Assembly (NCBI GenBank): GCA_022495995.1
Contig: JAFEMH010001477.1
Location: forward strand, 1 to 64,000
Length of the DNA: 64,000 nucleotides
Direction of reading: 5' to 3'
Origin: Adenophora triphylla var. japonica
Lineage: Eukaryota > Streptophyta > Magnoliopsida > Asterales > Campanulaceae
The translations under genes were made by a program, and so were the position numbers. The notes beneath the pieces were generated by a model. The model saw only the letters and a list, made by a program, of their open reading frames with translations, was not told the DNA's origin and did no database searches. The stretch's first letter is position 1, and the number at the start of each line of letters is the position of its first letter. Shown here piece after piece: positions 11,182-25,300 of the stretch.

Positions 11182-11620
11182 ATCAATGAAACAAACAGTC
11201 GTTGATTCTCTCACATTTCATCAGCTTTGCTTCTACTCTTTTGTTGCCAAAAGTCCCAAAATTTTTAGACAGTTCGGGCCTTGAACCGAAAGATATCCCT
11301 GATGTATTGCACGGTATTTTTAAGACTAAAATCAAGCAACTTGTGAGAGATTTGAAAGAAGAATGTTGTTTTAGCAACCTCAATTCATGTAAGTAATTCT
11401 TTTAATTTATTAGTTTAAGTTCTATTTGATGAATGCAGTTTTTTTTTTTAACAATCTCTATTGTAATTATATATTTGTTCATCTATGCAGTTGTCGTCTC
11501 TGTCATCTCCGTGGAGTTTGTGAAACGAGGACTACCTCATGGTCACATTCGAATTGATGTCATCTATAAAGATCAAGTGCGCATTACTCATGTCGACAAC
11601 AAGCAAGTTCATCATTAGGA
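11182..11620 (+). pseudogene. Second, older Helitron Rep fragment
   Basis: Two exon-like pieces match the same two exons of the fuller Rep gene at 25,600-26,040. The first ends in a KDIPDVLHGIFK...LVRDLKEE segment before a GTAAGT donor (about 11,389). The second (from about 11,491) reads VEFVKRGLPHGHI, the HUH nuclease motif region, with Gly in place of the usual middle Ala. It then runs into unrelated AT-rich sequence and stops. The shared intron position shows common descent. It is too short to act, and is a remnant of another Helitron copy or of an internal duplication. Confidence 0.75.
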
Positions 11621-14600
11621 ATAATGTTACTCATGATTTTATTTTTTTATTTTTTTTTATCATTCGAATTGATGTCATCTATAATGTTTCTTTTAATTTT
11701 ATAAATAAAGTAATATTATTATTATTATTTTTTTAATTTTTTTTTCATTCGAATAGTAATATTATTATTATTCAATTAAAATAATAATAAAAAAAATCAT
11801 TGACTAAAAATTCGGCAAACATAGATTCAAACTTCATTCAAAGTATTAATGAAACAATATCTGAATATAAATTTAAATTTCAACTTTAAAATCCTCAAAA
11901 AAAATTTGATTTCGTTGTTGATCATTACTCACTTTAAAAAAAATATCAGCTCCTAAAATTTCGGCAATCATAGATTCAAAAAAAGAAATTCAAATTATTT
12001 GAATTAGTCATAACTCAATCTAATCTAACAAATTGACCTTTAGGATTTACACTAACATTTAAATGTTTAAGAATATGATTGCACAATTTATTCTGGCTTA
12101 GTCAAGAATGCAAAGAGTAAATTTGAATTTCAAAATTTAAATTGTTAGATATGATATGAGTATCTTTTAAATATGCATAGATATCCTTTCAAAATTTAAA
12201 TTTTTAGATATGATATGAGTATCTTTTAAATATGGAAGCTTCAATTTTTAATTGGTCAGACAATTTTTAATGCTATCACCAAAAAAAAAAAAAAAGCCTA
12301 TTTTCTAATATTTCGGATGATTCAACAAATTTTGAGAGATTAAATTTGAATTTCAAAATTTAAATTGTTAGATATGATATGAGTATATTTTAAATATGCA
12401 TAGATATCCTTTCAAAATTAAAAAGTATTCATGTATATAATTTGATTTTTTAAAAACTACTTACAGAATTAAAAAAAAAACTTTTAATTGATTACATTTG
12501 ATTGAACAGTTTTTTTCTTTATTTTAGGTATGAATTGAATTTCAAAATGTTTAAATTTATTACCATGAAGATCAGTTTCGTTTATTTTGGAATTAAAATT
12601 ATTTCCCAATTCAAATACAAAGTCAACTTTTTAATTTCGGATATAAATTTCAAAATTTTAATTATCAAACTAACTAAAAACAAACTTGCCTATTTCACAC
12701 TCCTACTAAAATTAAGGATACATTTAAAATATTTATCTACTTTAAATACAAAATCATTTTTCTGTCCTTAATTTAAGCATTTGACATATTGAATTTCATA
12801 TATTAATTTAAATTTCAAAAGTGATATAATTTTCAGAAGATTCAAATTTTTAAAAAATAGATGTTACATATGATAAGGGTGATTATTTTAAATATTTAAA
12901 TCTCAAAAATCATTTTAAATATTATCGAGATTTAAATATTTCCTATTATTTATTTCGGAACATGTTACAAGGCAGCAAAATGACGTGGCCAAAATGGGAC
13001 AAAATCTAATGCTGAAGTGAATCATGGGACAAGGCAGCAAAGTGGCCGGCCAAATTCAAAGCAAATGGCCGTGATAAGGAGAAGGATGGCCGGCCAAGGA
13101 AGAGGACTGCTCGGCCAAGGTGGGCGTTGAAAGCAAAATACAATAAAAAGAAAAAAAATAAAACATTTATATTCAATTGGAAAATGTCAAACTAACAAAA
13201 ACAAACTTGCCTATTTCACACTCCTACCAAAATTAAGGATACATTTAAAATATTTATCTAATTTAAATTCAAAAGATTCAGATTTATCCCCAAGATTTGA
13301 TGATTTATTTCTTTTTTAGCCGTGTCCTTCTTCCTCTATATATTTTTATTCACGTCTCTTCTCTATTGTTACAGGGAAGAAGCCATTTTCACCACCGAAA
13401 TTTTGCATCTGTTCTACCCAACAACACCTCCGCCACCAACTCTCAGAAAAGGTAACATCAAACCCCATTAACTTTATACATGTTTTCACTTTAAGGACAT
13501 GCCTAGAATCTTACGGATGACCTTGAATGCTAGGTGGTTCTAGGCGTCAATTGATATCCCCAATGCTCTGATCCTATTTAAAGTATAATTCTTGACTTAA
13601 CCTAAAATTATTATTGATAAACCATTATAAATACTATCAATAACTACTTTTTTACTTTCATTAGGATAATTGAATTAACCTAAAATTATTACTCAAACTT
13701 CATTCAAAGTAATAACAAAAAAGGTCAATACAACGTAGGACAACATTGTTAAGAGGAATACCCCCAAACCAAAAAAATGAAACTCGAACAAGATAATTTT
13801 AACGTAATAGACAACTATGGAAGAGACTTGACCTCTTGGAAAGTGAATGGAAAGGGATACAAACAATAAAATGATAGCGAGAACAGAAGATCTTAATCGA
13901 ATCCCGTATGTTGCTCTACCAAAGACATGAATGCAACGTATAAATGGTTCAACCAAATGATGATGATGACGCCGTACTCTTGACCTAAAATGAAGCGAGG
14001 ACTCGAAAACTTTAGGTGTCGCTAACTAAGCTACTGTATGCCCCTGTCAACCTTCCCCTCTACATGAAATACCTAGAACACATGAACCTGTTAAGTTTAG
14101 TTAGAAGGATGAAAACATCAAAAATTATCCACCTACTTATTATATTTTTACCCTGATTGCTTCGTTGGGAACAATAAATTGAAGACTAGCATGAATCATA
14201 TAAAGAAGTCTATGGTATGTGTGTGTGCGCACGCAAACTAAAGAGAGTTTATGTAAGACCTCTAATGTCTTGCCGTCATATGCATCACCATTTTTCTCCA
14301 ATCGACCCTTGGTTTGCAATAATCCAGAACTGTTAGCAATGCTCATCTGATCATCAGATCCCTCCCTTTGTCAGATACATTCACAAAATAGAAAATGTAT
14401 AATGAAGCAAGTGGAATCAATCGTAGAGGTGAGTGGATAGTTTGGTATACCTGGCAATAGGGAGGGAGAAGTGTTGCTTTTAATATTAATAGATCTTATT
14501 TTCATGACTACTGTAAATTTCATCCACAGTTTGTGAAAGTCTACCTAAACAACTTATATGAATTTCAGGCGCAACTAAGCTACGATAAGAAACATCTGGA

Positions 14601-16887
14601 GACAAAATTCTAAATGAAGGATCCTAAATAAATTCAAAATTAAATAAAATATCTTTTGTCCCAAAATTAGTCAAAGTAAGAGAAGAAACATGAAGCATTA
14701 TAGCAAGTAAAAGAGTAAGAGCAAAGAACTCGCGACGTCCATATTGAGACCTTCATATGCTAACTTCAAAAACCGATTCCCCACAATCTATTGAAGGAGA
14801 TATTCGTGGCTCGACAAAGGCAAATTGTCCGCTCAAAAGATGGCAATGCATTGAACTAACCGACTCTTTTCAATAACTTCATTTTTTATATGATTTTCCA
14901 AGAGCTGAAAATGAAAAGACCAAGTTCAAGAACATCAAATAAATAATACAGAAATTTAACAGACAATGTATTATTCCATCTGTTCCAAAATGAATGTCCA
15001 AAATAAAATTCATCTATCCAAGTAAACACCCAACTAAGACTGCATCTAAACTGATTTGATGTTACTGTAACCAAACTACTCACATCCAAAAACTCAATTA
15101 ACACCCCATCCAAACAACTCCGAAAACCAAATAGTCACCGATGCCAACAATACCAACCGATTTCCACGTAACAACAACCTCGAACCATTAAACAAAGAAC
15201 TGGACACCTCAAACTGAGCTATCCACCTATCCAAGTAAACACCCAATTTCCATATGTAATCCACAGAGGAAAAACATCACTAAAACAATGAAAATATAAT
15301 TGAAATTCCAAAAACTCATGGAACCAGCCACCACAGGATCTGAACTAGAGCAAAACCAACCAAAACAAAGCTCCAAAACTGTCAACAACCAATTCAAATA
15401 ATGGAGGACCAGTCTTAATAGTACATATTTACAGAACATGGCTTAGGATAATCTCTAAAGTTTGAAATTCATTTTGAGTAGTCATCCATTCATTCTGTTT
15501 CTTAGGCATACGCACGATTGCAAGTTTTAGACCAAGAAAAGTACCAAGTGAATGACACGGTTGGATTGAGTGTGGGTTTAGATTTTTTTGCCTTGTGCAA
15601 TGACTTGAGAAAAGGGAAGTTTAGTTACTGGGAGGTCTGGTCTGAGCCAATCAAACTACTGATTTTTTTGTGGATTCGGGTTGCCAGTAAAACATACATT
15701 CATGCAGATCCGATCTATTATTAAGCTAAGAAAACCAACTTTCTCATCTTATTCTCATTAAATTTAAGCCTAAGTTCATTTTTGTCCACTGTACTTTGAG
15801 GGTACTTTCGCTTTAACCATTATACTTTTTTATTAACATAAACAACTGTACTTTAGAAAACCTATCATTCCGGTCCCAAATTCTCTGGTTAGAGTGCGAA
15901 TTAGGTATCAGGGTGATAGGTTTTCCTAAGTATAGTGATTTTTATGTTAGTAAAAACATACAATGGTTAAAGAGAAAGTCGGGTGAAAGTACAATGTATG
16001 AAAATGAAGTTTGCCCTAAATTTAATAATGTGACAGATCATTTCAAATAATGGAGGACCATTCTTAAATACTTAATTTGCAACATATAACAGTTCAACAA
16101 TTTGTGGTACCAAACTTGAAGCCAAATTGATATCTGATTAGGATCAGATAAACTTCATCTTTGAACGGATTCCATAGAAAATAATGTTTGTAAATTTTCA
16201 AATGCTTCTCAAGGTTCATGACCTTCACCTGGAAAATCCTTTGTATTACGTGGGTCAATATTATGTTGACCCTTTCTAAATTGGAAGAGTTTATGCAGTG
16301 TAAATCTATGAGTTTATTCAAAATTTAAATTGTTAGATATGATATGAGTATATTTTAAATATGCATAGATATCCTTTCAAAAAAAAAAGTATGCATAGAT
16401 ATAATTTGATTTTTTAAAAACTACTTACAGAATTAAAAAAAAAATGTTTAAATTGATTACATTTGATTGAACAGTTTTTTTCTTTATTTTAGGTATGAAT
16501 TGAATTTCAAAAGCTAATTCTAAATTTTAAAAGAGAAACAAATTACTTATTTTAGCAACTTTTCCTTATAAATCTTTATATTGTTATACATACATAAATA
16601 TATATTGATATTAGCATTCATAATTCATATTATATTGAGTTCTTTTTACTTACAACCATCTCAGCTTTTTTCTTCTTTAGGTCATCCAAGGTAATTACAC
16701 GTTCATATTTTTTCTATTGATTTTCAACATTTTTTTCTTTGTATATTCAGTACTGCTTCATAATTCATTTTTTTAATTGTTTAGATATAAACTATATTGT
16801 ATTTATGCAATCTTAGTACGAATGACTGAACTATAGGTTAGTGTGTGCTCAGATGCTTATGTATTTCATTGAATTAAAACATAGGTA
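11621..16887. other. AT-rich sequence between Rep fragment and RPA-like gene
   Basis: There is no gene I can support here. Local duplications are visible: about 12,345-12,550 recurs at 16,318-16,512, and 12,663-12,752 recurs at 13,184-13,273. A GC-richer patch with repeated GGCCGGCCA lies at 13,040-13,100. A leader-like exon (about 13,378-13,451) with a GTAAC donor may belong to the RPA-like gene. Minus-strand frames at 13,693-13,956 and 14,140-14,346 match nothing I know. Confidence 0.4.
15760..16024. mobile_element. Foldback MITE
   Basis: The two ends form an imperfect inverted repeat of about 65 bp: the left end reads ...AAGTTCATTTTTGTCCA and the right end, in complement, CAAACTTCATTTTCATACA. 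Such long-armed AACTTCATTTTTGTCC elements are common small plant DNA transposons without coding capacity. The exact ends and target duplication are uncertain. Confidence 0.65.
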
Positions 16888-18500
16888 ATGGCTACAAGCC
16901 GTATGATTGCTATCAAATCAATTGACAAGAAAACTAAGCAATCCAGCGTTAATGTCCGCATATTACGTCAATGGAGCTGATTGGACAATACGGAAAAAAA
17001 TCAACTGAAGTGATATTGGTTGATCAAGAGGTAATAGATCTCATATATTTATTTCCACATGTTATTAATATTTCATTAATTATTTAATTAATTAATGATA
17101 TTTTATATTTTATACAGGGATCTAAAATCCAAGCAACGATCCCTAGCAAATTGCCTTCCCAATTTACAAATAAATTTCAAGAAGGCAAAATGCTAAAGAT
17201 TTCAAAGTTTGGTGTCGAAGAAAACTGCGTTCAACTATTGTAAAAGGCGATACTAAATCACAAATGGAAACTGTGTATGAGTTTGGCGACTGACGTGTCT
17301 GAAGTCGACAAGTTTGTCTAAATTTCAGATAACAGTTTCGAGTTCACGCCTTTTCAAACAATTGGGAGTTTAAATTTGGATTTTGTAGTCGGTGAGAACT
17401 ATAAATCGCATATATTTTTATTTTTCCGATCTTATATAGATTATCTTTATATAGGCAAAACAAAAGTTACTACTATGATATTTACTTACATTTGATGAAT
17501 ATTTGCTAGATGTGATTGGAGAGGTGATTTTACCTCTTAGAGATTTTGAGTTTGTGCAGAAGTTTAATGCTAGAAAGTTAGATGTTCAACAGATTGATAA
17601 TGAGTATGTGTTTCAAAAATTTTATTCTTTAAAGGTTAATTAATATATTTTGTGACTAATTAAGATATATTCTATAATTACTTTCTACTATTTTGACAGT
17701 GGAAATGAGTTGACTGCCGTCCTGTGGGCCTCATTTGGAGATAAGTTAAAACAGTATATTGACAATAGGAGTCAAAACGAGGAAGACCCAGTGATTTTGG
17801 TTTTGCAGTTTGTAATGCTATCTACATACCAAGGTATCTTTTACGTATATTTATTAATCTGCAATTACGTTTCTGATTCAAGGCATATTATCATGTGAGT
17901 GAATTTTATAATATTTATACAGGTAAAACCAAAGTTAGTACTATGAAGCATGCTTCAATAATGCATATTAATGCATCGTTCCATGAAGTAGCGAATTATC
18001 TTAGTAAGTAAATGAACACTAAACCTTTATAAGAATCCATGAATTTGTTATACAAATTTGTATGGTTATGTTACTTTACATATATCACTTTTACAGGCGT
18101 GAAACTGGATCTTCATCGGTTAGTCGTTCTTTGACTATTACCACTAATGATAGTAGTCGTATCAATAGTGATCTGTGGTTGAAAAAAAAAGAACTCAAGA
18201 CGATTGGCGATTTGCTCACATGTACAGAGGTATATTATAAATATACTTAATTTTTTATAAAGGTTATACTCATTTAAATATTCTTAAATCAACATTAATC
18301 TTTTTTACTATAATTATTTTTATTAGGTTGGCGTATACACCGTATTGGCAACCATATCGGATGTGGATTCACATACCACCTGGTACTATGAAGGGTGTAG
18401 CAATATAAAGTGTGCTAAAGACTTTGAAAAGAGCAGTAAAAACTGTCCTAAATGCAAGACAACTTATGGCAATGCTATCCCTAAGTAATTGACGGATTTG

Positions 18501-18534
<34 letters not shown>

Positions 18535-19375
18535 AATAAAAAAGATTTATAATCATTATCTTCATTCGAAATAATTGAGTACCTATTTTTTTTAGGTTCA
18601 AAATCAGGATCTTGGTCACTAATATGAATGATATAGATCTAGCTGAGACATACTTTGTTTTATTCGATGCGACAACATCTTCTTTGCTCGGAATGTCTGC
18701 TCCTGTAGTTCTTTTCGATGTCTCAGAGGTAGCTAATTTGTTGTTATTTTGTTATTAGATTGATTAATACTATATAATAGATGTAAAATAATGTTCATAT
18801 AACATGATGTTCAACAGGGCCAACTACCTGAATCTTTTCGAAATATGTTTGAAAGACGATGCTTATTCAGGATTGATGTTGACCAAAGAACTGTAGATAC
18901 TGATCAAGATAAACGAACTTTCACAGTAAAGCAATTATCAGAGGATACAGATATCATCGCCCAGTTTTTATCACTCATAAATGATAATGTAAGTAGAAAC
19001 TACATCACATGCTATAGACAAAAGCTCAAATTCATAACCATTAATTGTTTTAAACTTCAGGACGTGGCTTCCAAATTGAATCATGGAATTGAAATTGTGA
19101 CCAGCTTGAACTGCAATAATGAGGTAAATTTCTTTGTATCCTTAGTTTACTTTTTTTTTCTATTTCACTTTCATTTTGAGAGTTTACTTTTTATGATCAT
19201 GTTATTTTACGTTTTTATTATGTAGGATAAGCCTTTGGAATCTGTGTGTGACAGTTCTTCAACATCCGTCACTCCACAAAAACGTTTGTTAGATACTACC
19301 TCCAATGATGAAGAGGTACAATTGTCTGTTACAAAGGGAATCAAGCGAATTAAACAAGAGGAATTGGATAAATAG
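16888..19375 (+). pseudogene. Helitron-encoded RPA1-like single-strand DNA-binding protein
   Basis: Exons read at 16,888-17,030, 17,118-17,391, 17,510-~17,606, 17,700-17,833, 17,933-18,003, 18,097-18,229, 18,327-18,484, 18,596-18,728, 18,818-18,988, 19,061-19,123 and 19,226-19,375, with GT-AG borders. The first two carry stops (16,978-16,980 and more in exon 2). From 17,510 on I see no break. The product resembles the large RPA subunit: an OB-fold (VILVDQEGSKIQATIPS), a second OB-fold (ELTAVLWASFGDKL) and a C-terminal fold with a zinc ribbon C-x4-C...C-x2-C encoded at about 18,385-18,460. It ends in a basic Lys/Arg tail. RPA-like proteins of plant Helitrons are thought to cover single-stranded DNA during rolling-circle transposition. 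It lies upstream of the Rep-helicase on the same strand. Confidence 0.8.
18503..18532. repeat. (TA)n microsatellite inside an RPA-like intron
   Basis: About 15 TA units lie between the zinc-ribbon exon and the next exon. Confidence 0.9.
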
Positions 19376-22368
19376 GCAACAAGGATTGTTTAGCATCATA
19401 TTCAGTCTGTCAACTTTTTTTGCTCAGTACAATATTTGTTTTTTTTTTCTTTCAGTTTAAACTATTGTGGCTAGAAAGAAGAGGATTTTTTGAGAAAATT
19501 TTATTTGGAACTATGGTATTTCATTTGGTATTTTAATGATCACATATTTGTGGGTCATCCAGACATGATGATTCTTAGTTGGTTACTCGATCTTCTTTTG
19601 TTTCGCAAACTGGACAAGTTAGAAGAAAAACATAGTTCACACAAAATATCCATTAATTTATGAATAAATCCAACTTGAAAATAAAACAGAGGTACGAACT
19701 TCCAAATCATTAGTTAAATGAATTTAATGAGGACTTATTTGATGGGAATAATAAATTGGAGATAGACAATTTCAATTGACATCCAAAATATAGAAAACTT
19801 CGATCAGGCATCAGGATAAATCACTGTTCCATAATTTTTCTTCGCAATCAAAATCAAATCAAACCCTAGAGAGAGAGATGCAGGAGAAGGAGCGAGGAAG
19901 ACGATGGCAAAATCAAATCAAACCCTAGAGAGAATTAAGGAATTACCTGCAGGAGAAGGAGCGATCATCGCGAAGGCTTTCCTGTGCACCGTGATCGACG
20001 CCGTCGCCGTGAGCCCGTGACCTTCGTGCGGTGTCTTCGATCGGAGCGGCGAATTGCGGGCGAATCGGACCAGGAGTGGTGAGGTTTGTAAATGTGTGCT
20101 TTTTTCTTTAAGAACATTATAAAGGTATTATATAGGTGGGTTTTTTTATATATTTTGAGGGGGGGGGGTTTGTGTATTTTTTCAGGGGTATAAACCACGA
20201 CCCAGCCCAGCCTCTAGGGGAGCGGACGCTCCAAGAAAACAGAAACTCCACGCTTGAAAATCCTTCAGTTGCACGGGCGAGCAAGCAAAATGACATGGTC
20301 ATGCCATTCACATCAGTCCCAAGCAGTCAGCATCCAAAAATCTGCAGCAACCTAAATCCATGCAATACCAAAATCTGTCCCAAATCAATCACGAACCGCA
20401 TAGAATCCCTAATTATCAAATGCCAAAGCCTCTATAACACCCACAAATAACCCCAACTTTCCAAAAATCTAACAATCCAAGAACTCCTTCCACCCCCAAT
20501 CCTTCCCTTGCCTTCGTTCCATAATTCAATTACACTACTTAATCAAATTACCGGCATAAGTTTTGAGATTGCAACGACTTCAGTCCAGGTTCACCTATTT
20601 TATTTCTTCAAAACTATACATATTCACATCACATCATAAAGGTTTTGAATTTGAACCCTAATGATACTAATAAATTTTGAGATTGAAACTACTTTAGGCA
20701 GTAACGTTAGCTTCATTCTTTTCATAAATCGGGCTCTTTGTCTGTCAATATTAATTTCTTATCATTGCAGTTGGTTGGGTACAATTGTTGTTGAAATTGA
20801 AATTCCATAATATCTTATATCAGATATGGTTGAATATGATATGTTTTTATGCTTTTAAATTGTTTGATTAAATGACTGAAAGAGATTGTCTCTCCTTCTC
20901 TTGTACTCTGATCAATTGGGAATGGGTTATATTATAATTTCTACTCCCTTCGTCTCAAAATAAATGTACATACTATCTCCAATTTGCTCTTTATCAAAAG
21001 TAAATTTGGACCATTTTAGACATTCATTGGGATGGAGGAAGTACGAAATTGGAATGTGCACTTATTTGTTGTCACTCTGTCATAATGAAATGATTAATCT
21101 TAGTTGGTTACTTGATCTTCTTTTGATTTGTAAACTTATCATGTACAAGTTCACCCAATTTATCAAATGATAATTTAACGTACACAAATATAACCTGCAC
21201 TTGGTTTTAAAATTATGTAGTGTTTGTTTTGACTGTACTAAGATATTGTTTCCAACAAAGTTTTAAATGAAGTGTTTGTTTTGAGGCATAATGTAATGCT
21301 TTCTAGCAGCCCAAGAGAATAAAAATGGATACAAGTTAAAGTACACAAATATAACCTCCACTTGGTTTTAAAATTATCTGCTAGCAATTTCAGGCTGCAA
21401 CTTATAGAGTATATAATTCGGGAACCGTGCTGAAGTAGGTATGCAAACATTATTTTCTGAGTTTTCTACTTCTCTCATTTAGATTGAGGTTTGACATGTT
21501 CCTTTACACTTTATTTTATAATGATTAGGCCGTTGACTTGGCATCAATTTGATTTGCTATCTTATTTGCATTAGCAGCCTAACTGCATCAAGGCAACCGA
21601 AGAAACTTCACACTTAATCCAACTTCTGATCAAGCTGTCAAGTTAAGGGTTTCAGTGTAAGTTTGATTTTTGAGCCTAACACTAAAACTCACTCGACAAT
21701 GATTTAAGAAGCAAATGTACAAGTTGGTTACTTGATCTTCTTTTGATTTGCAAACTTATCATGTACAAGTTCACCCAATTGATCAAATGATAATTTCCAT
21801 ATCTTTTCAGTATTATATCGACGGAAGATCAAATTGGTCATTGGTTAGAAATGCATAGAACAGGCCCGGTCCATGAAAGAAAACCTTGAAGTTGCCTGCC
21901 AATGTTAAGTTTATTCTTATAGAGAAAGAGGAAAGAAAATAGGTTGATTTTTTTCCCTATAACTGTACATCCTTAAAATTTTGTTCTCAAACTATTTTTA
22001 GACTTCTTTCTACAAGCAACAATACGCACCCTCCTTATTCAACAGTTTGATCAGTTACAAAAAAATTCCTAACAATTATTTAGTTAACTACTTTTCTAGA
22101 AATTTAAACTTTTAACACTGGGAGTTCAGTTTTGATACGTACATACTACCCCAAACTTTTGTCATACTCACTGGAATAGCCCTCCTATATAATACTCACT
22201 CCGTACATAATGTGAGAAGTTTCTTTACAAATGGAGTTTTAGTGCACTTAGGATAACCACTTTATTTTCTAATTAAGGGGTACTTTTAAAAAGCTATTTA
22301 TATTTACTTTCAATATTGTCTTATTGTGCAAGACACTTCATTCTTTGTCTGTTGTTTCTAGAAACAAA
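19376..22368. other. Spacer between RPA-like and Rep-helicase genes
   Basis: No gene is supported. An 80-bp phrase beginning GTTGGTTACTTGATCTTC recurs near 19,580, 21,100 and 21,725. A segment containing AAATCAAATCAAACCCTAGA is tandemly repeated at 19,846-19,965. The GC-rich patch 19,960-20,090 and its minus-strand frame look like part of a host gene leader, possibly captured, but I cannot identify it. A G-run lies at 20,159-20,168. Confidence 0.4.
20942..21043. mobile_element. Short Stowaway-type MITE
   Basis: About 100 bp between TACTCCCTTCGTCTCAAAAT and its imperfect complement (ATTGGGATGGAGGAAGTA), with TA at both edges. Confidence 0.7.
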
Positions 22369-25300
22369 ATGAACAAAGCATTTGGCAAAAAGCAAAAGCA
22401 ACAGAAAAGTGAAGAGATGGAAAAGCATCCGATAATCTCAGTTGAGGCCCAAAGAGAGGCATTGTCTGACATTTCTAATCGTAAGTTTTCTATATAGTTG
22501 TCATCTAACATTTTATCACTCATATATGAAATTGGTGAATAAGTTTGAATGATTTTTGAAATATAATCTCTATGTTCACTTTTTTTTATCCGCAGGTGGA
22601 AGTCAACTAATGACACCTACTGATAGTCATTTAATACGACCAATATTTCCTTCATATAATCTTACAAATGGTAAGAATATTACATGTGCATTTTCAATTA
22701 TTTTATATTATAAAATATGTTTTATCATAACTAATCATCATTAATGTTTTTTTGTTCTATCAGTAGCTACTACACCAATAGGTACTAATCCAACAAGCCT
22801 AGAGTTTATAAGTCCTGGTATGCCGGTTAGTCAAAGCTTTGGGGGTTTACAATCTTTTAAAAGAAGACTGGATATTGATCGCTCTAATTCTGAGAATCGA
22901 CATCAAGAAACTGAAAACAATTATCCTTTGGTTGATGAGAATGTGCGTCATGTATTAGCCCCAAAAAACTTGGAAAAAAGAAAGCTTGGTAGGCCAATTA
23001 GCCAAAGTGTTGGAGTTTTGAAATCCCTCAACAAATGCATGAATCCTGATCCCTTCAATTCTGAAATTCAACATCAACTAAATTTCAGCAATGCCTCACC
23101 TACTCGCATGGATACAGGTACAAATAAAATTCAAAAACGATCATTTTTCTATTTTAAATAGTTTTTTAAGGTGTCCGTACTTATTATGTTATGGAACTAT
23201 CCTCCTATTTCACTATTACATATCACACATTTTGTATACTTGATTTTAATAATTGTGTGTTTATGCTTTAGAAGGTTAATAAATGTGTCAAATGTGCTGG
23301 CCATAAAAGCTGCTGCCTTCTCCAAGGGAAGCCAAAATTATGAGCATAAATTTTTTTATAATCTAGACATAAAAGATGCTGGCCCAAGTCTGCTTTGATG
23401 CTCTAAAAATCCTCCCATCTATGAGCATAAAATTTTGTATGCTTTGAACATGAAAGCCTAAACCCCATAATTATGTGCATAAAATTTTTTATACTTAGAT
23501 CATAAAAAGGACTTCCCCATAACTTCTTTGTAGCCACTAGAAGTTCCGAATTTATTAGCATAAAAGGATTTATGCTCACCTCATAACACCGAGAATCAAC
23601 ATAAATCACCCCCAACTCAATCCAAAACATGGCAAACATCATCAATTTGAAGAATTACCTCCGTGAGACATAATCTTACAAATAGTTGTGTATTTTTTAA
23701 TATTTTTTATATAAAAATTGGTATAGCATTACTCATTATCATTACACATTTTTTTATTGCAGCTAACACTCCGTGTGGGACTAATCCAACAAGTCTTGAA
23801 CTAAGAAGACCTGGTAGGCCAATAAAGAGTAAACGAGTCTTGCATTCTCTCAGCAAAAACTTGAATTTTGAAGACTTAAATGCAAATATTCAACATCAAG
23901 TAAATGAGAGCAATAACATGCTTAATCACTTGGATACATGTACTTGAAATCAATCATAAATCACCTATTTTCACTATTGATATATTTTTTAAAGCTTTCC
24001 TGATTTATTATTTTATAATTCATATCATAGCATAACATATCTCTGAAATTTTTTCTGAATACAGGAATGATAGAATCACAAAATGACTTGCCAACAAACG
24101 ATGAATATAAGGCGAGAACATCACGATGTAATAGGAAAAAAAATGAAGGAGATTGCACAACCAAGCACAGGTATGGTTTAGATTTTTATTTCCAAATAAG
24201 ATTTTACTTAATAGTATTTTACCTATATAGTGAAACACAATACATTGAATACTTATTTCTTTAGAAAAAGGTCAATTACATTTTAGATTATTTTACATAT
24301 CCAGGTTATTGGGATATTGGAGATCCAAATTATGATTGCGAACATTGCCATGCTTTATTTTGGTACGAAGAGAGGACCCCAAAGAACAAGCAAACTAAAA
24401 ATCCAAAATTCTCATTATGTTGCATGCATGGGCAAGTACAACTTCCACTCTTGAAACATCCGCCCGAGTTGTTGCGTGATCTCCTAGATAAAATGCACGA
24501 AAAAAGCAAAAATTTTATGGATAACATACGTGCTTACAACATGATGTACGCATTTACATCAATGGGTGGCACGATTGATAAGACCGTAAATCAAGGAAGA
24601 GGCCCTTATGCATTTAAGATGGGAGGTCAGAATGTTCATCGAATCAGATCATTGTTGCCCAATGAAGGAGCTCCGCCACAATTCTCCCAACTCTATATTT
24701 ATGACACTGAAAACGAAGTTGATAATAGAATAAAAGCTTTCAGGTATTTTCTTTCATAATGTACTTTATCATTCGTGCTTTATCTATATATTTCGTGTTA
24801 TTATATCGACTAATTATATATTGCTTGCGCATATAATTTACAGTAAACAGAGGAGTTCAGAATTTGACTACTCGATTGTAGCAGACTTAAGAAAAATAGT
24901 TGATGAAAATAACCCATATGCGAAGATTTACAGAACAGCTGCAGAGCATATTTCGTTGAGAAGTTCGAGTGAGGTAAAGCTTCGACTGATAGGAAAGCGA
25001 TCTAAGGATGGAAGAACGTATAATTTGCCAACAACTTCTTAAGTGGCAGCTCTTATCGAGGGTGATATTCAAGATACACCTGATGTGAGAGACATTATAG
25101 TTGAAAAACGGTGTGGTGACTTCAAACAAATACACGAGTTCAACCCATGTTATCTTCCTCTTCAGTACCCGCTGCTTTTTGTTTATGGGGAAGATGGGTT
25201 CTATAATGATATTCCTAGAAATATGCCTCCAATGTCAAAGCGAACCAATCTTTCTTTGAAAGAGTTCTTATCATTCCGACTACAGGAGAGGTCTGCAGAA

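Noticed and set aside
13693..14346. Minus-strand frames as possible captured genes
   Set aside because: No motif, no matching splice sites and no similarity I can name; left unassigned.
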